Shown here piece after piece: positions 28,818 to 39,300 of a stretch of 64,000 nt of DNA. The position numbers and the translations under genes are program-made. The stretch covers positions 1 to 64,000 of the forward strand of contig JAHJUE010000005.1 of assembly GCA_018829205.1 (NCBI GenBank), in the 5' to 3' direction. Within the stretch, counting starts at the first letter, position 1. Every line of letters starts with the position of its first letter. The notes under the pieces were generated by a model that was not told the DNA's origin, ran no database searches, and saw only the letters and a list, made by a program, of their open reading frames with translations. The stretch comes from Bacteroidota bacterium (lineage in GTDB: Bacteria > Bacteroidota > Ignavibacteria > Ignavibacteriales > Melioribacteraceae).

Positions 28818-29756
28818 CTATCCTTTATCAACATCGAAAAGAGAGCTAATCGATGTATTATTATGACTTCTTATAATTGCCTCTGCAAAAAGCGCAGAAG
28901 CCGTTCTGACTTTAATTTTCTTCGATTCTTTGGTTAAAGGAATTGTATCGGTAACGTAAAGTTCATCAAGCGGAGAGTCTTCAATTTTAGATACTGATTC
29001 TCCCGATAAAAGCGCATGAGAGACAGAACCCCAAATTTTATTTGCGCCTTTTTCCTTAAGAGCTTTTATAGCTCCAATAAAAGTTCCGCCGGTATCAATT
29101 AAATCATCAACCAAAAGAACGTTTTTTCCTTCAACTTCACCAATAATATTCATAATTTCAACTTTATTCTGTTCAGGTCTTCTTTTATCGATAACCGCAA
29201 AAGAAGCATTCAATCTTTTTGAATAAGATCTTGCTAGTTTTATTCCGCCAATATCCGGAGAAACAACAATTAAATTATTGTTTAATTCTTTAAATAAACT
29301 TGTAAATACAGGCGAAGCATATAAATGGTCAAAAGGGATATCGAAAAATCCCTGAATTTGAGCAGCATGCAAATCCATAGTAATTACTCTGTCGGCGCCG
29401 GCTTCTGTTATTAAATTCGCAACAAGTTTAGCTGTTATAGCAACCCGGGGCTGATCTTTTCTATCCTGTCTCGCATATCCAAAATACGGAATTACTGCTG
29501 TTACTTTTTTAGCCGATGAACGTTTTGCCGCATCAATCATTATTAAAAGTTCCATAAGATTTTCTGCGGGCGGCTGGGTAGATTGAATAATAAAAACATC
29601 TCTGCCTCTGATGTTTTCCTGGTATTTAACCCAAATTTCACCATCACTAAATCTTTTAATGGAAACTTCGCCAAGTTCCAAACCTAAATAATCAACTATC
29701 TTATTTGAAATAGCCGGGTTAGAAGTTCCGGCAAAAATTATAGGGTCTTGATCCAT
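28818..29756 (-). CDS. prs: Ribose-phosphate pyrophosphokinase
   Basis: 312 aa. Makes PRPP from ribose 5-phosphate and ATP for nucleotide, His and Trp synthesis. The motifs present are EVSIKRFSDGEIWVKY, QPPAENLMELL, GYARQDRKDQPR, DLHAAQIQGFFDIP, VVSPDIGGI and the PRPP-binding VLLVDDLIDTGGT. Head of the prs-rplY-pth-hppA run. The 120 bp upstream (29757-29876) presumably hold its promoter, though I see no clear consensus. Confidence 0.98.
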   Translation of the reverse strand: MDQDPIIFAGTSNPAISNKIVDYLGLELGEVSIKRFSDGEIWVKYQENIRGRDVFIIQSTQPPAENLMELLIMIDAAKRSSAKKVTAVIPYFGYARQDRKDQPRVAITAKLVANLITEAGADRVITMDLHAAQIQGFFDIPFDHLYASPVFTSLFKELNNNLIVVSPDIGGIKLARSYSKRLNASFAVIDKRRPEQNKVEIMNIIGEVEGKNVLLVDDLIDTGGTFIGAIKALKEKGANKIWGSVSHALLSGESVSKIEDSPLDELYVTDTIPLTKESKKIKVRTASALFAEAIIRSHNNTSISSLFDVDKG

Positions 29757-29876
29757 TTGTCGTATTTTTCTTTATATTTTAAGACAGATAACAAATATAA
29801 ACAAATGTTCTAAGTATGTCAATCAAAAGGATTTAGGAGAAAAGATTGATTTTGAGGCATTTCCTAAGGAATTAAA

Positions 29877-30545
29877 TTAAGTTTTTTTAAATCTAAACAA
29901 AAAATATAATACAACAATAAACACAAAAATTCCGGAATAATATATCCAGGGCGGAGTTTCATTCAACCTGAACGGCTCAAACTTAGCGGTTAATTGTTTA
30001 ATACTGTCGGCTTCATTAATAGAAAATTCCCATTCAAGTTTATTTTGAGATAAGGAATTTGCATTATGAAATAAAACCCTGCCAGGTAAATAATATGTAA
30101 ATTTCATTGTGAAATTTTGTGAAGAATCCGGGGTAAATTGGAAATAATTTACATCCTGAGAGAATATGTACTCATCTTCATTATTTTTATTAAAAATAAA
30201 ATTATAATTTCTGAAAGCCGGAATTTTATTTAATGAGTCAATATTAGTAAATATAAATTTTACTTTTGCATGTATTGTACTGTCTAAATAATCGTTGTAC
30301 ACTTCCGTAAAATCAATTGTTGTAAAAGGGGATATGTATTTGTTCGCTAAAGAATCTTTATTAAATATTCCCGAATTATAAATTAACAAGCTGTCGGGCA
30401 TCTGCGAAATGTTTGTCCAATAATGAATAAACATTTCACCTGAAGCGTCTTTTTTTATAGTTGTAATTTGTTCGTAATTAAGACAGCCGCTAAACAGAAG
30501 TGAAAAGATAGCAAATATAAACCGGGAGTATTTTTTTATTAGCAT
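29877..30545 (-). CDS. Lipoprotein with C-terminal transmembrane helix (LppM-like architecture)
   Basis: 222 aa. A signal peptide with lipobox LFSGC (lipidated Cys at about 21) starts the protein, and a single hydrophobic helix (about 198-218) followed by RFKKT ends it. The body is a soluble beta-rich domain with the opening YEQITTIKKDASGEM, which recalls LppM/DUF3153-type lipoproteins that are likewise tethered at both ends. No clear function. It lies 120 bp upstream of prs and divergent from the fmdB-type gene. Confidence 0.75.
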   Translation of the reverse strand: MLIKKYSRFIFAIFSLLFSGCLNYEQITTIKKDASGEMFIHYWTNISQMPDSLLIYNSGIFNKDSLANKYISPFTTIDFTEVYNDYLDSTIHAKVKFIFTNIDSLNKIPAFRNYNFIFNKNNEDEYIFSQDVNYFQFTPDSSQNFTMKFTYYLPGRVLFHNANSLSQNKLEWEFSINEADSIKQLTAKFEPFRLNETPPWIYYSGIFVFIVVLYFLFRFKKT

Positions 30546-30652
30546 AATGTTAATATATTGAAAATAGATGAATAAAAATAGATGTTTATTTTTATATATA
30601 AACTAAATAACTTTGCTGACCTTAATTTAGAATAAACGGAGTGAATGAAATA

Positions 30653-30928
30653 ATGCCTAATTACGATTACCAATGTTTAAGCTGCGGACATGTGTTTGAA
30701 GAGTTTCAGAAAATGTCGGATGAATTGTTAAAGGAATGTCCGCAATGCGACGGACCTTTAAAAAGATTAATCGGCGCCGGAAGCAGCCCCATCTTTAAGG
30801 GCACAGGTTTTTATCAGACTGATTACAAAAATTCGCCAGCAAAAAAAGAAGTAGCAAAAACTGATAGCCAAACAAAGGAAGCAACTAAAAAAGAAAATCC
30901 TTCAAAGGTTGATAATACTTCTAAATAA
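30653..30928 (+). CDS. FmdB-family zinc-ribbon protein
   Basis: 91 aa with the start placed at ATG 30653. It gives the family's usual MPNYDYQCLSCGHVFEEFQ opening and has AACGGAGTG about 10 bases upstream. A GTG 12 bases earlier lies inside that ribosome binding site and is rejected. CxxC pairs at about 8-11 and 28-31 form the zinc ribbon. The C-terminal half is Lys/Thr-rich and disordered. FmdB-like proteins are regulators or small zinc proteins of uncertain role. A shared bidirectional terminator follows. Confidence 0.88.
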   Translation: MPNYDYQCLSCGHVFEEFQKMSDELLKECPQCDGPLKRLIGAGSSPIFKGTGFYQTDYKNSPAKKEVAKTDSQTKEATKKENPSKVDNTSK

Positions 30929-30936
30929 TAAGTTGT

Positions 30937-30973
30937 ATTAAAAAACACCCCGATTTTCCGGGGTGTTTTTTTT
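30937..30973. terminator. Bidirectional terminator between the fmdB-type gene and the 1089-aa envelope gene
   Basis: AAAAACACCCCG and CGGGGTGTTTTT pair around a short loop, with A-run and T-run flanks that give a U-tract on both strands. It lies between convergent genes and its right arm touches the stop codon of the minus-strand gene. Confidence 0.9.
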
Positions 30974-33900
30974 AGAAGTCTGTTCCAAGAGAAATATAAT
31001 ATCTGGGTTTGGAGAAACCTTCAACATTCCATTTCCAGGCAACGTCAAATCTTAATAACGCGAAAAGTACAAATGCTCTGGCACCAAAACCGGTGCCGAT
31101 CAATAAATCATCGGTTACCGTATTGCCATTTAAATCCTTAGTGAAGAAACGTAATTTATCCGAATTATTCCAGGCAGAACCTGCGTCAATAAAAGCAGTT
31201 CCAAGAATATTTTGGAATAATAGGGGAAGCGGACCTGTTAAAAGATAACGTATAACCGGCATCCTTAATTCTAAATTTAACAGTGAATACTTTGTTCCTA
31301 TTTGTTCAGCATAGTCATATCCTCTTAGGGGAAGAGCAGGGCTGAGGAAGGCAAAATCAGAAGCGTTTTCCAAAGGAATATCACCTGTGGAAAATGTTCT
31401 GTTGATCCAGTTGTCCGTTCCGCCCACAAAAAATCTTTGCGGATTTGCTCCGCCAGAAAATCCACCGGAAACTCTGAAAACGAATGAGTTATCATACCAA
31501 AATCTAAAATAAGTTCTATAGTCCCATGTTAAAGAATAAAATGATCTTTTTGAATCAGCAATTCCGGGATCACCAAATGCGGTTATATTATATCTTGTTC
31601 CCTCAATAGGAGAAGTATAACCGTATAGAACATTGTCGTGTACAAAACTAGCCGTTGGAATTAGGTATGATCTTTTATCTGTCGGCTCGGCAATATTATC
31701 TAAATTTTCTGAAGATACATTTAGATAGGCAAGGCTTCCATTTACTCTATAAAATGTGCTGAAAGGATAACTTATGGAAACAACACCTCCGAAGTTTCTA
31801 AATCTAAAAAGATTTGATCCTCCTCCGCGTGTCAAATAAACAAACCTTGCAGTATGAAATCCTTCAATTCCGAGGTCCCATCTTTTAGGAAGATAATAAT
31901 ATGATAATCCGTAATCGCTATTTTTCAAATCAACTTGAAGACTTGTAATTCCTATTATTCTATGATTCCCCAATACATCCGAAAAAGATAATACGGTTGT
32001 GCCCAACACTCCGTATAAAGTACTGTATCCTGCGTTCGCATAAATTAAATCGGGCGAAAAATTAATTTTATATTTATTTACTAAATAATTTCCGTTGTCG
32101 TCTAGTTTTTGAGTGAATAAATCTTTGCGGTCTGAAATTTTAACTTCCGATTTTGTTGAATCTTCATCAACACCGAAAATATAATTGCTATAATCTTTTT
32201 TAGTTGAATCTTTTTTGACCGAATCCTGATCTACATATTGTCCTGTGTAAAAAACAAAATTATTATCGCTGGAATCTTTCTTTGAAGTTATTGGAACATT
32301 CTCAAATTCTTCAGCTTTTTCTTTTCCCGAATTATCTTTTTCATTTGAATCTATTTCTTCAACTTCTAATTCATCAATTTTATCAACCGAAGCAATCTGG
32401 TTTAGTTTGCTTTCTTCTTTCATTTTATCAATAAGACTTTTCATAAAAAGAGTTTGTTCTAATTCATCTGCTGCCGGTTCCATTTCAAATGGATTATCAA
32501 GCATAAAAATGTTGTATCCCAGTTTATAAAGAGATGTAAACACCAGCTTTTTACCGTCCTTAGTTATTGATATTTGGTCAATTCCATTTAACGAATTAGT
32601 TAATGGAACGGCGTTAATATTAACAATGGAAATAGCGTCGTTTTTCGATAAATCAAGTCTCTTTTTGTAAATATTGGTAATACCGTTATAGTCGGATGTA
32701 AAAATTAATTCTTTCCCGTCAGGTGAAACTCTTGCAGATTTTTCATCACTTAGCGGCCAGTCAGTTATTCTCGCAATCTGTTTATTACCCAATTCAACCG
32801 AGTACAAATCAAGTTGACTATAATTATGATCAACAAGTTTGAAATTATCTGCAATCGCCATTTTTTCGTTTAAATAATTTCCACGATCAGATGAAAAATA
32901 TATTTTTTTACCTTCGGGACCCCAGGAAGGTTCACCATCAGAAAATATATCATTAGTAATATTTGATAATTCACCCGTATTAAAATTATAAATATAAATA
33001 TCAGACTGTTTTGATGAACTGCCGTTAAATGCAATCATTGAGCCATCGGCCGACCAGGAAGTAGATTCAATTCCGTTAAGTTTAAATGGCAGCTGTTCAA
33101 TTTCTTCTGTTTCGGAATCGATAATATAAATTACGTCATAACCGTTGAGTTTACCTGATAGTGCAATTCGTTTATTATCAGGCGCCCATGTAAGGGCAGG
33201 AAACAGTACGTTTAATTCTTCGAAGTTGTTTGTTTGTCCGCTTTCCAATATTCGTTTGATTACCTTTCCTGTATAGGCATCAAGCAGGTACAAATCCATA
33301 AAAATATCTCTGTCTGACAAAAACGCAATCTTATCCCCTTGAGGTGATATTGCAGGACTAGTATTATAGAATCCGCCGGTTTCTTCATTTTTTGTTAACC
33401 TTTTTGCGAATTCATCAGGATCAAGTCTATCTGCTATTGAAGGCCAATATTTTTTCTTCAAATCTTTTTTCCATCTTTCATTTAGCTCTTCAAGTGATAA
33501 ACCAATGGTCGCTTTAAGTCCACCTTCAAAATTTCCTACTCCCTGTATTTTACTTAATAGTTCACCGACTTTTTCTTCGCCGTAAGTTTCACCGATATAG
33601 TGAAACACAGATTGTCCGCCTCTATAGCCGAAATAACCGCTCAATCTTTCTATATCCGGCAGGAATTCATTAATAACTGCATTGCTTATGAACATATCGG
33701 AGTTAGTTTCCCAGTCGCTTGAAAGATATTCGGCCATACCTTCATGAAACCAATGAGGGAGCTGAAGAGTAATACCCTTGGCAACAATGTTCTGAACTGT
33801 TCCTCCGTAAAGATAATCTCTCATAACCGCATGAACCAATTCATGATGAATAACATGACGATATTTTTGCCATGAGCCTTCGAAAGGAAAAACTACCCTG

Positions 33901-34241
33901 TTTTTAAATGGTTCGGTAAATCCGCCAATTCCCTGCGACAAATATTCATCAGTTGTATTTGTTTCCTGGAAGTCATTATGAGAATTATAAATAACAAGAG
34001 TAAGCCTGTTATTTATTTTAAAATTTAATTTCCGCTCAATTGAATTTAATGATTCTTCGGCTACGTTTGCCGCAAACTCCGCAGCTGTTTTACCTTCTTC
34101 GTTAAAATATATATCAAAGTGAGTGGTTTGAATAAAGAACCATTCATACTCTTTATATTGAACCTTATTTTTTCCGAATTGCCCAAAAATATTTGAGACA
34201 AATAAGGAAGTAAAAAGAAGGGAAAAAAATATTCTTCTCAT
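30972..34241 (-). CDS. Outer-membrane protein: gluzincin-like peptidase domain, TolB-type propeller and Omp85-type barrel
   Basis: 1089 aa. The signal peptide spans 1-20. Residues about 35-275 look like a PeptidaseMA domain with zinc motif HELVH (H133, E134, H137) and the downstream HEGMAEY (E167/E171) as third ligand. A TolB/WD40-like beta-propeller (about 285-600) has repeated SPDGKELIFTSDYNG-type blades. An acidic low-complexity linker (about 610-700) is rich in Asp, Glu, Lys and Ser. The C-terminal third (about 715-1089) resembles the bacterial surface antigen (Omp85/BamA) barrel, with LPLRGYDYAEQIG and a final Phe. It lies 22 bp downstream of rnr. Probably an outer-membrane assembly or quality-control protein; substrate unknown. 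Confidence 0.85.
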   Translation of the reverse strand: MRRIFFSLLFTSLFVSNIFGQFGKNKVQYKEYEWFFIQTTHFDIYFNEEGKTAAEFAANVAEESLNSIERKLNFKINNRLTLVIYNSHNDFQETNTTDEYLSQGIGGFTEPFKNRVVFPFEGSWQKYRHVIHHELVHAVMRDYLYGGTVQNIVAKGITLQLPHWFHEGMAEYLSSDWETNSDMFISNAVINEFLPDIERLSGYFGYRGGQSVFHYIGETYGEEKVGELLSKIQGVGNFEGGLKATIGLSLEELNERWKKDLKKKYWPSIADRLDPDEFAKRLTKNEETGGFYNTSPAISPQGDKIAFLSDRDIFMDLYLLDAYTGKVIKRILESGQTNNFEELNVLFPALTWAPDNKRIALSGKLNGYDVIYIIDSETEEIEQLPFKLNGIESTSWSADGSMIAFNGSSSKQSDIYIYNFNTGELSNITNDIFSDGEPSWGPEGKKIYFSSDRGNYLNEKMAIADNFKLVDHNYSQLDLYSVELGNKQIARITDWPLSDEKSARVSPDGKELIFTSDYNGITNIYKKRLDLSKNDAISIVNINAVPLTNSLNGIDQISITKDGKKLVFTSLYKLGYNIFMLDNPFEMEPAADELEQTLFMKSLIDKMKEESKLNQIASVDKIDELEVEEIDSNEKDNSGKEKAEEFENVPITSKKDSSDNNFVFYTGQYVDQDSVKKDSTKKDYSNYIFGVDEDSTKSEVKISDRKDLFTQKLDDNGNYLVNKYKINFSPDLIYANAGYSTLYGVLGTTVLSFSDVLGNHRIIGITSLQVDLKNSDYGLSYYYLPKRWDLGIEGFHTARFVYLTRGGGSNLFRFRNFGGVVSISYPFSTFYRVNGSLAYLNVSSENLDNIAEPTDKRSYLIPTASFVHDNVLYGYTSPIEGTRYNITAFGDPGIADSKRSFYSLTWDYRTYFRFWYDNSFVFRVSGGFSGGANPQRFFVGGTDNWINRTFSTGDIPLENASDFAFLSPALPLRGYDYAEQIGTKYSLLNLELRMPVIRYLLTGPLPLLFQNILGTAFIDAGSAWNNSDKLRFFTKDLNGNTVTDDLLIGTGFGARAFVLFALLRFDVAWKWNVEGFSKPRYYISLGTDF

Positions 34242-34263
34242 TTATTTATCCAATATTTTGTTA

Positions 34264-36387
34264 TTAATTAAATTTATTTTCGACAATAGCCAAATCAAGT
34301 TCGCGTCTTTCTTCGTTTACGCGTGTGATTTTTACAGTAAGTTTATCACCAAGCCGGTATTTCTTTTTTGTTCTTTGTCCGACAATACAATAATTTTTTT
34401 CATCCAGAGAATAATAGTCGTCTTCCATGTCTCTTAGTTTTATTAGTCCCTCGGCCAAGGTATCGCACAGTTCAATAAATATACCGAAATTTGTAACTCC
34501 GGAAATAATACCGTGAAATTCTTCACCGACTTTATTTTTAAGAAATTCAATCTGTTTTAATTTAATAGAAACTCTTTCAGCGCCAACCGCATTTCTTTCC
34601 TGAGCAGAAGAATGATCACAAATTTCTAGCAAAGCATTATAAGTGTATTCTGGTTTCTTTCCGTTTATATAATTAAATATTAACTTATGAACAATTAAAT
34701 CCGGGAAGCGGCGGATTGGCGAAGTGAAATGTGTATAGTACTTAAAACCTAATCCGTAATGTCCAATGTTATCCGGTTTGTAAACCGCTTTAGCCATTGA
34801 TCTAATTGCCACATCATTCACAAGAGCCTCTTCTTCTTTACCTGCAACACTTTCCAAAAGACTTTGAATTGCTTTTGGGTTTTTCGCCGAATCAATAGAA
34901 AAGTTATATCCAAGCGAACTTACGAAAGTTGCAAACTCTCTTATCTTTTCCTCTCCCGGCAAATCATGTATCCTATAAACAAACGGAATACTGTTTTTGT
35001 TCTCTTTTGATCTAATATGCGCCGCAACTATCTGATTTGCGAGCAGCATGTATTCTTCTATCAGCTGATGACTGTCAAGAGTCTTTTTAATATTTATTTC
35101 AATTGGAGCACCCAATTTATCCAGTTTAAATTCTACTTCGGGAGTTACAAAATTAATGCTTCCGGCTCGCACTCTCTTTTTTCTTAATACTTTTGCCAGA
35201 TTATTTAACTGAACAAGTTTGTTGTAAAAGTCGCCCTGTTTTTGATCAAGAATATCCTGGACTTCTTTATATGAAAATCTTCGTTTACTGTTAATTACGG
35301 TTTTGTCAATTTTATAAGAAACAACCTTACCTCGCTGAGTAATTTCAACAATAACCGAAAAAGTAAGTCTATCTTCATTAGGTACAAGCGAACATATTTT
35401 GTTCGAAAGTCTTTCCGGAAGCATCGGGACAACACTTCCTACAAAATAAACACTGGTGCCCCGCTTATATGCTTCATTATAAATTGAAGAATTATTATCT
35501 ACAAAATGACTTACATCGGCAATATGAATTCCGATTTCATAATTTCCGTTATTAAGTTCTTTTATTGAAACTGCATCGTCAAAATCTTTTGCATTATCAG
35601 GATCAATGGTAAACACATCTTCATTTCTAAAATCAACTCTATTTTTAAGTTCATTTTCCGGAATCTCTACCGGAATTTTTTCAGCTTGTGAAAGAACATC
35701 TTGAGGAAATATATAAGAAAGATTGAATTCTCTTGCAAGGGCAGAAATTTCAGCATCATAGGAACCTGCTTTACCTAGGATTTCAGTAACTTTTGCTTCC
35801 GGATTTAATTTATCTGTTTCCCAATCATGGATTTCAACTACAACTTTATCTCCGCTAACTGCATTGTTTAAATTTTCCGGCCGTATAAAAAAATCGACGT
35901 GAATTTCTTTTTCATCGGGGATGACAAAAAAATGCGACTTATCTTTTTTAAGAGTACCAACAAATTCCGATTTATGGCGTTCAACAATTTTTAATATTTT
36001 TCCTTCAATACTTTTTCCTTTCTGTTTATGAAGCAATTCTATTTCAACAATATCGCCGTTTAAAGCTGTTGATAAATATTTCTCCGGAATAAATATGTCT
36101 TTAGTTTTAACATTATTTTTTCCCGGCTGATTATTTAATGAAACGAAGCCATAACTTCCACCTTTAATAATCTCAAGTTTACCTTTTAGTCCCTCAACAT
36201 TGGCTTTGTTAAGAAAATATCTTTTCCCGTTTTTGGAAAGGAAACCTTCCTTTTCCAATTTGAAAAGAACATCCTTTAACTTTGCATATTCGTTTGGACT
36301 TTGCAGAAATAATTTTTTTGCTAGTTCGCGGGCTTTGATCCCTGACGTAGGGTTCCTGCTAAAAAATGCTTTTAATTCCTTTTTCAT
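34264..36387 (-). CDS. rnr: Ribonuclease R
   Basis: 707 aa 3'-to-5' exoribonuclease. An N-terminal winged-helix region (about 1-60) and two cold-shock domains precede the RNB catalytic domain (about 240-560), whose magnesium site is DPDNAKDFDDAVS. TSPIRRFPDLIVH follows, and a C-terminal S1 domain spans about 620-700. The long basic tail of E. coli RNase R is absent. The start ATG overlaps the tamB stop codon (TAATG), so translation is coupled. Confidence 0.96.
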   Translation of the reverse strand: MKKELKAFFSRNPTSGIKARELAKKLFLQSPNEYAKLKDVLFKLEKEGFLSKNGKRYFLNKANVEGLKGKLEIIKGGSYGFVSLNNQPGKNNVKTKDIFIPEKYLSTALNGDIVEIELLHKQKGKSIEGKILKIVERHKSEFVGTLKKDKSHFFVIPDEKEIHVDFFIRPENLNNAVSGDKVVVEIHDWETDKLNPEAKVTEILGKAGSYDAEISALAREFNLSYIFPQDVLSQAEKIPVEIPENELKNRVDFRNEDVFTIDPDNAKDFDDAVSIKELNNGNYEIGIHIADVSHFVDNNSSIYNEAYKRGTSVYFVGSVVPMLPERLSNKICSLVPNEDRLTFSVIVEITQRGKVVSYKIDKTVINSKRRFSYKEVQDILDQKQGDFYNKLVQLNNLAKVLRKKRVRAGSINFVTPEVEFKLDKLGAPIEINIKKTLDSHQLIEEYMLLANQIVAAHIRSKENKNSIPFVYRIHDLPGEEKIREFATFVSSLGYNFSIDSAKNPKAIQSLLESVAGKEEEALVNDVAIRSMAKAVYKPDNIGHYGLGFKYYTHFTSPIRRFPDLIVHKLIFNYINGKKPEYTYNALLEICDHSSAQERNAVGAERVSIKLKQIEFLKNKVGEEFHGIISGVTNFGIFIELCDTLAEGLIKLRDMEDDYYSLDEKNYCIVGQRTKKKYRLGDKLTVKITRVNEERRELDLAIVENKFN

Positions 36388-39300
36388 TAAAACTCAAATT
36401 TATATTTTAAAACAAGTTCATTAATTTTTTCTTCTACACCTGTAGACTGCACAACAGGATCTTTACGTTCAAGACTAATTAAAAAATTAGGATTAAATAA
36501 ATATTCAAAACGAAGATTAGCGCGGTTGATCGGGATACTTCCGCTTTGGGCGTTTCCAAAATTATAACCCAGACTGTAGCGAATTTTTTGAAGTTTACCC
36601 GATACACTAAAATTATATCCGCCTTCGCCTCTTTGATTAAGCTGAACGTCATTAATAAAATCACCGACAACCGAGTTGGTAAAATTAGTCAGCACAGGTC
36701 CAAGGAACGTTGAAGCCGTGTTCGCTCCAATTTCTGTGGCGGCAGTTGTTTTATCATTTGTACTAAGTGTGTTATCTGATAAAAATTTTCCTAATAATAT
36801 AAAAGAAACTGCATCACTGTCATCGTATCTCGGGTTGGGGGAATTATTTTCTATATTCTGAGTACCCACATAAACCGCGATAAAATTTTCATCGCTTGAA
36901 ATGTTTTTTCCTAAATTGCTTAACGGACTATTAATACGGATTTTTACAGCCACTTCCTGATTACTTGCATCTCCCTCATAGTTGTTTCTATATGTAGCAA
37001 CAACATTAATGAACGGGTCAGAAATATCCGTTTCGAATCTTAACAAACCTTCGGCTTTAAAGGTTTTAAAAAACTCAAGTTTGGAATCTCCTACGAGTGT
37101 AAATTGACCCAATGCGCGGGGGACACCGTTAAATTGGCTGTATCTGAAACTGCCAACTGCTTCGGCCGTAAGTTTAAATGCCTGAGCAAAAATAAACTTA
37201 AGTTCCGCGTTTTTATTAACTTCAATTTCTATATCATAATCAAAACTAGATTTAATTTTGCTTAAATCCGTAAAATTATTTTTTTTAATATTGTTGTTTG
37301 CTACCAATCTATCAAATTTAAGTTTTTCTAAATCAATTTTTGACGAGTCGACTACAAACTGATAAATAAATTCATTTTGAAAAGTACTTGTAGAAACCTG
37401 AGCCGAGGTATAAGTAAGATTTGTTTCTTCGAGCAATACTTTTCCTTCAACAAAAGACCTTTCGTTTTCATATTTATAAATCAAATCCCCTGCAGTTGAA
37501 ATAAAAAGATCCCCGAAAAAATTCGGATTAACTGCTTTAGATTTATTACTAAGCAAAGCAATGTTTCCATTTAATGCAACATTAATTTTATCAATTGAGA
37601 ATCCGGCCAATTCTATATTGCCATTTCCTTTAACTGTCCCTGAAAATTTCTCGTCTGAAGAATTAGATACTTGAATATTATTAATAATTATTTCGTTTCC
37701 CTTGCTTGCCAGATCAATTTTAAAATTATAATCAAGATAATTAGTTAATGATTTAAAACTTCCGTTTTCAATTTTAACAGAGCCTTCGTATGTCATTTTA
37801 TTAATATACCCGCCAATTTTTAAATTGGCAATTAATTCACCTTTTTGGTTTGTAACTTTTGGAATTAAATTTCCCAATGAGCTTAAATTAAAACCGTTTG
37901 ATATCAAAGACAAATCAACAAATTGTGAAGGATCTATTCTATCTTCTATTGAACTAAAATTTAAATCAATAGGAATTTTCCCGTTCATTACAAGAAGAGG
38001 CTTATTAATGTTATATGTTGAATCAATAAATAATAAATCAGAGTAAATATTTTTATCGGAATATTTAACATCGCATATAAGATTTCCAAGTTTTACATTA
38101 TTATAAGCAAGGTTATTCATTACTAAGTTAAAGTTCATAATCGGTTCATTGAATTTTCCTTTAATATTTCCTTTAACATTTAAATTAGTCTCTATGTAGT
38201 CAATGTCGCTATCTAATAAGTATTTACTAATAATATCGCCGGTCAGGTTATCAACAAGTATTTTAAGATTTTGAGAACCGTCGGAATAAGTTGTTCCGTC
38301 AAATGAAAAAGAAGATACTCCCCGTGTAAATTCAAAGTTTTTGAAATTTACCGAGTCGGGAGATATTGTTAACGTCATCTGGTCTTTATTGTTCCAGGAA
38401 ATCCCTTCATAATTAATTTTAAGCTGGTCAAATTCAATTTTCTGCTCACGGGGTGACATAGTAATATTTCCTTCCGCTTGAGCTTTTAGGTAATTCTCAA
38501 ATTCGCCTTCGAGATTAAATATCAACCTGCTTTGGTTAAAAATTAAATCCGCATTAACAGAATTTAATTCGCTACCGAAATATACTCTGTTGCCGGTTAA
38601 AGATAATGTTCCGAATAGTTTGTCAAAGTCAGATGAACGGTTATCGCGACTGAAATTAATTTCCGCATCTACTTTGGATAAATAAATTATTTGTTCATCA
38701 TCAATATTTAAAAAATAATCCAGGTGCATTTCAGATGATACGGTAAAATGGGTTCCTGTATTTTCGATTTTGCCTTCACCGTTGCCGTTAATATCCAACT
38801 TGTCGTTGTTTAATATTAATGCAATTAATTCAAAATCCTTAAATTCAAATTCATAGTCCAACACTAAGTCCGATTTAATAAATTCCGGAATTGATGACGA
38901 TTCATCAACTAATTCGCTTGAAGAATTAATAATATTAACAGGGTTTAGCTCATCAACTTTATCAGATATAATTTTTGAAATTGTAGCAGCCTCATACGAT
39001 ATAATATCAATTGCCTGAGACAATAAAAAATCGCCTGTAATTTTAAAATCAACAAAATCGGAAACCAAGTTTATTTCTCTTTCATTTTGAATTTTATTCA
39101 GATCTAACTTTAATGCAGATTTCTCAATTAACTTTTCTCTATAAAGAGAGGAATCAAGCTGGATATTAAAAACACCGCTCATCGAATCAATATCCAAATC
39201 TTTTCCAACCGCATTAAAAGCAAAATTTAAGGAACTTTGAAAAGTTGAGTCCTCCAAGAATAAAGCTAAATTCAGCTTTCTTATATTTCCATTTAAATCG

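Noticed and set aside
30641-30652. GTG start for the FmdB-type gene
   Set aside because: It overlaps the ribosome site, and the family starts with MPxYxYxC at the ATG downstream.
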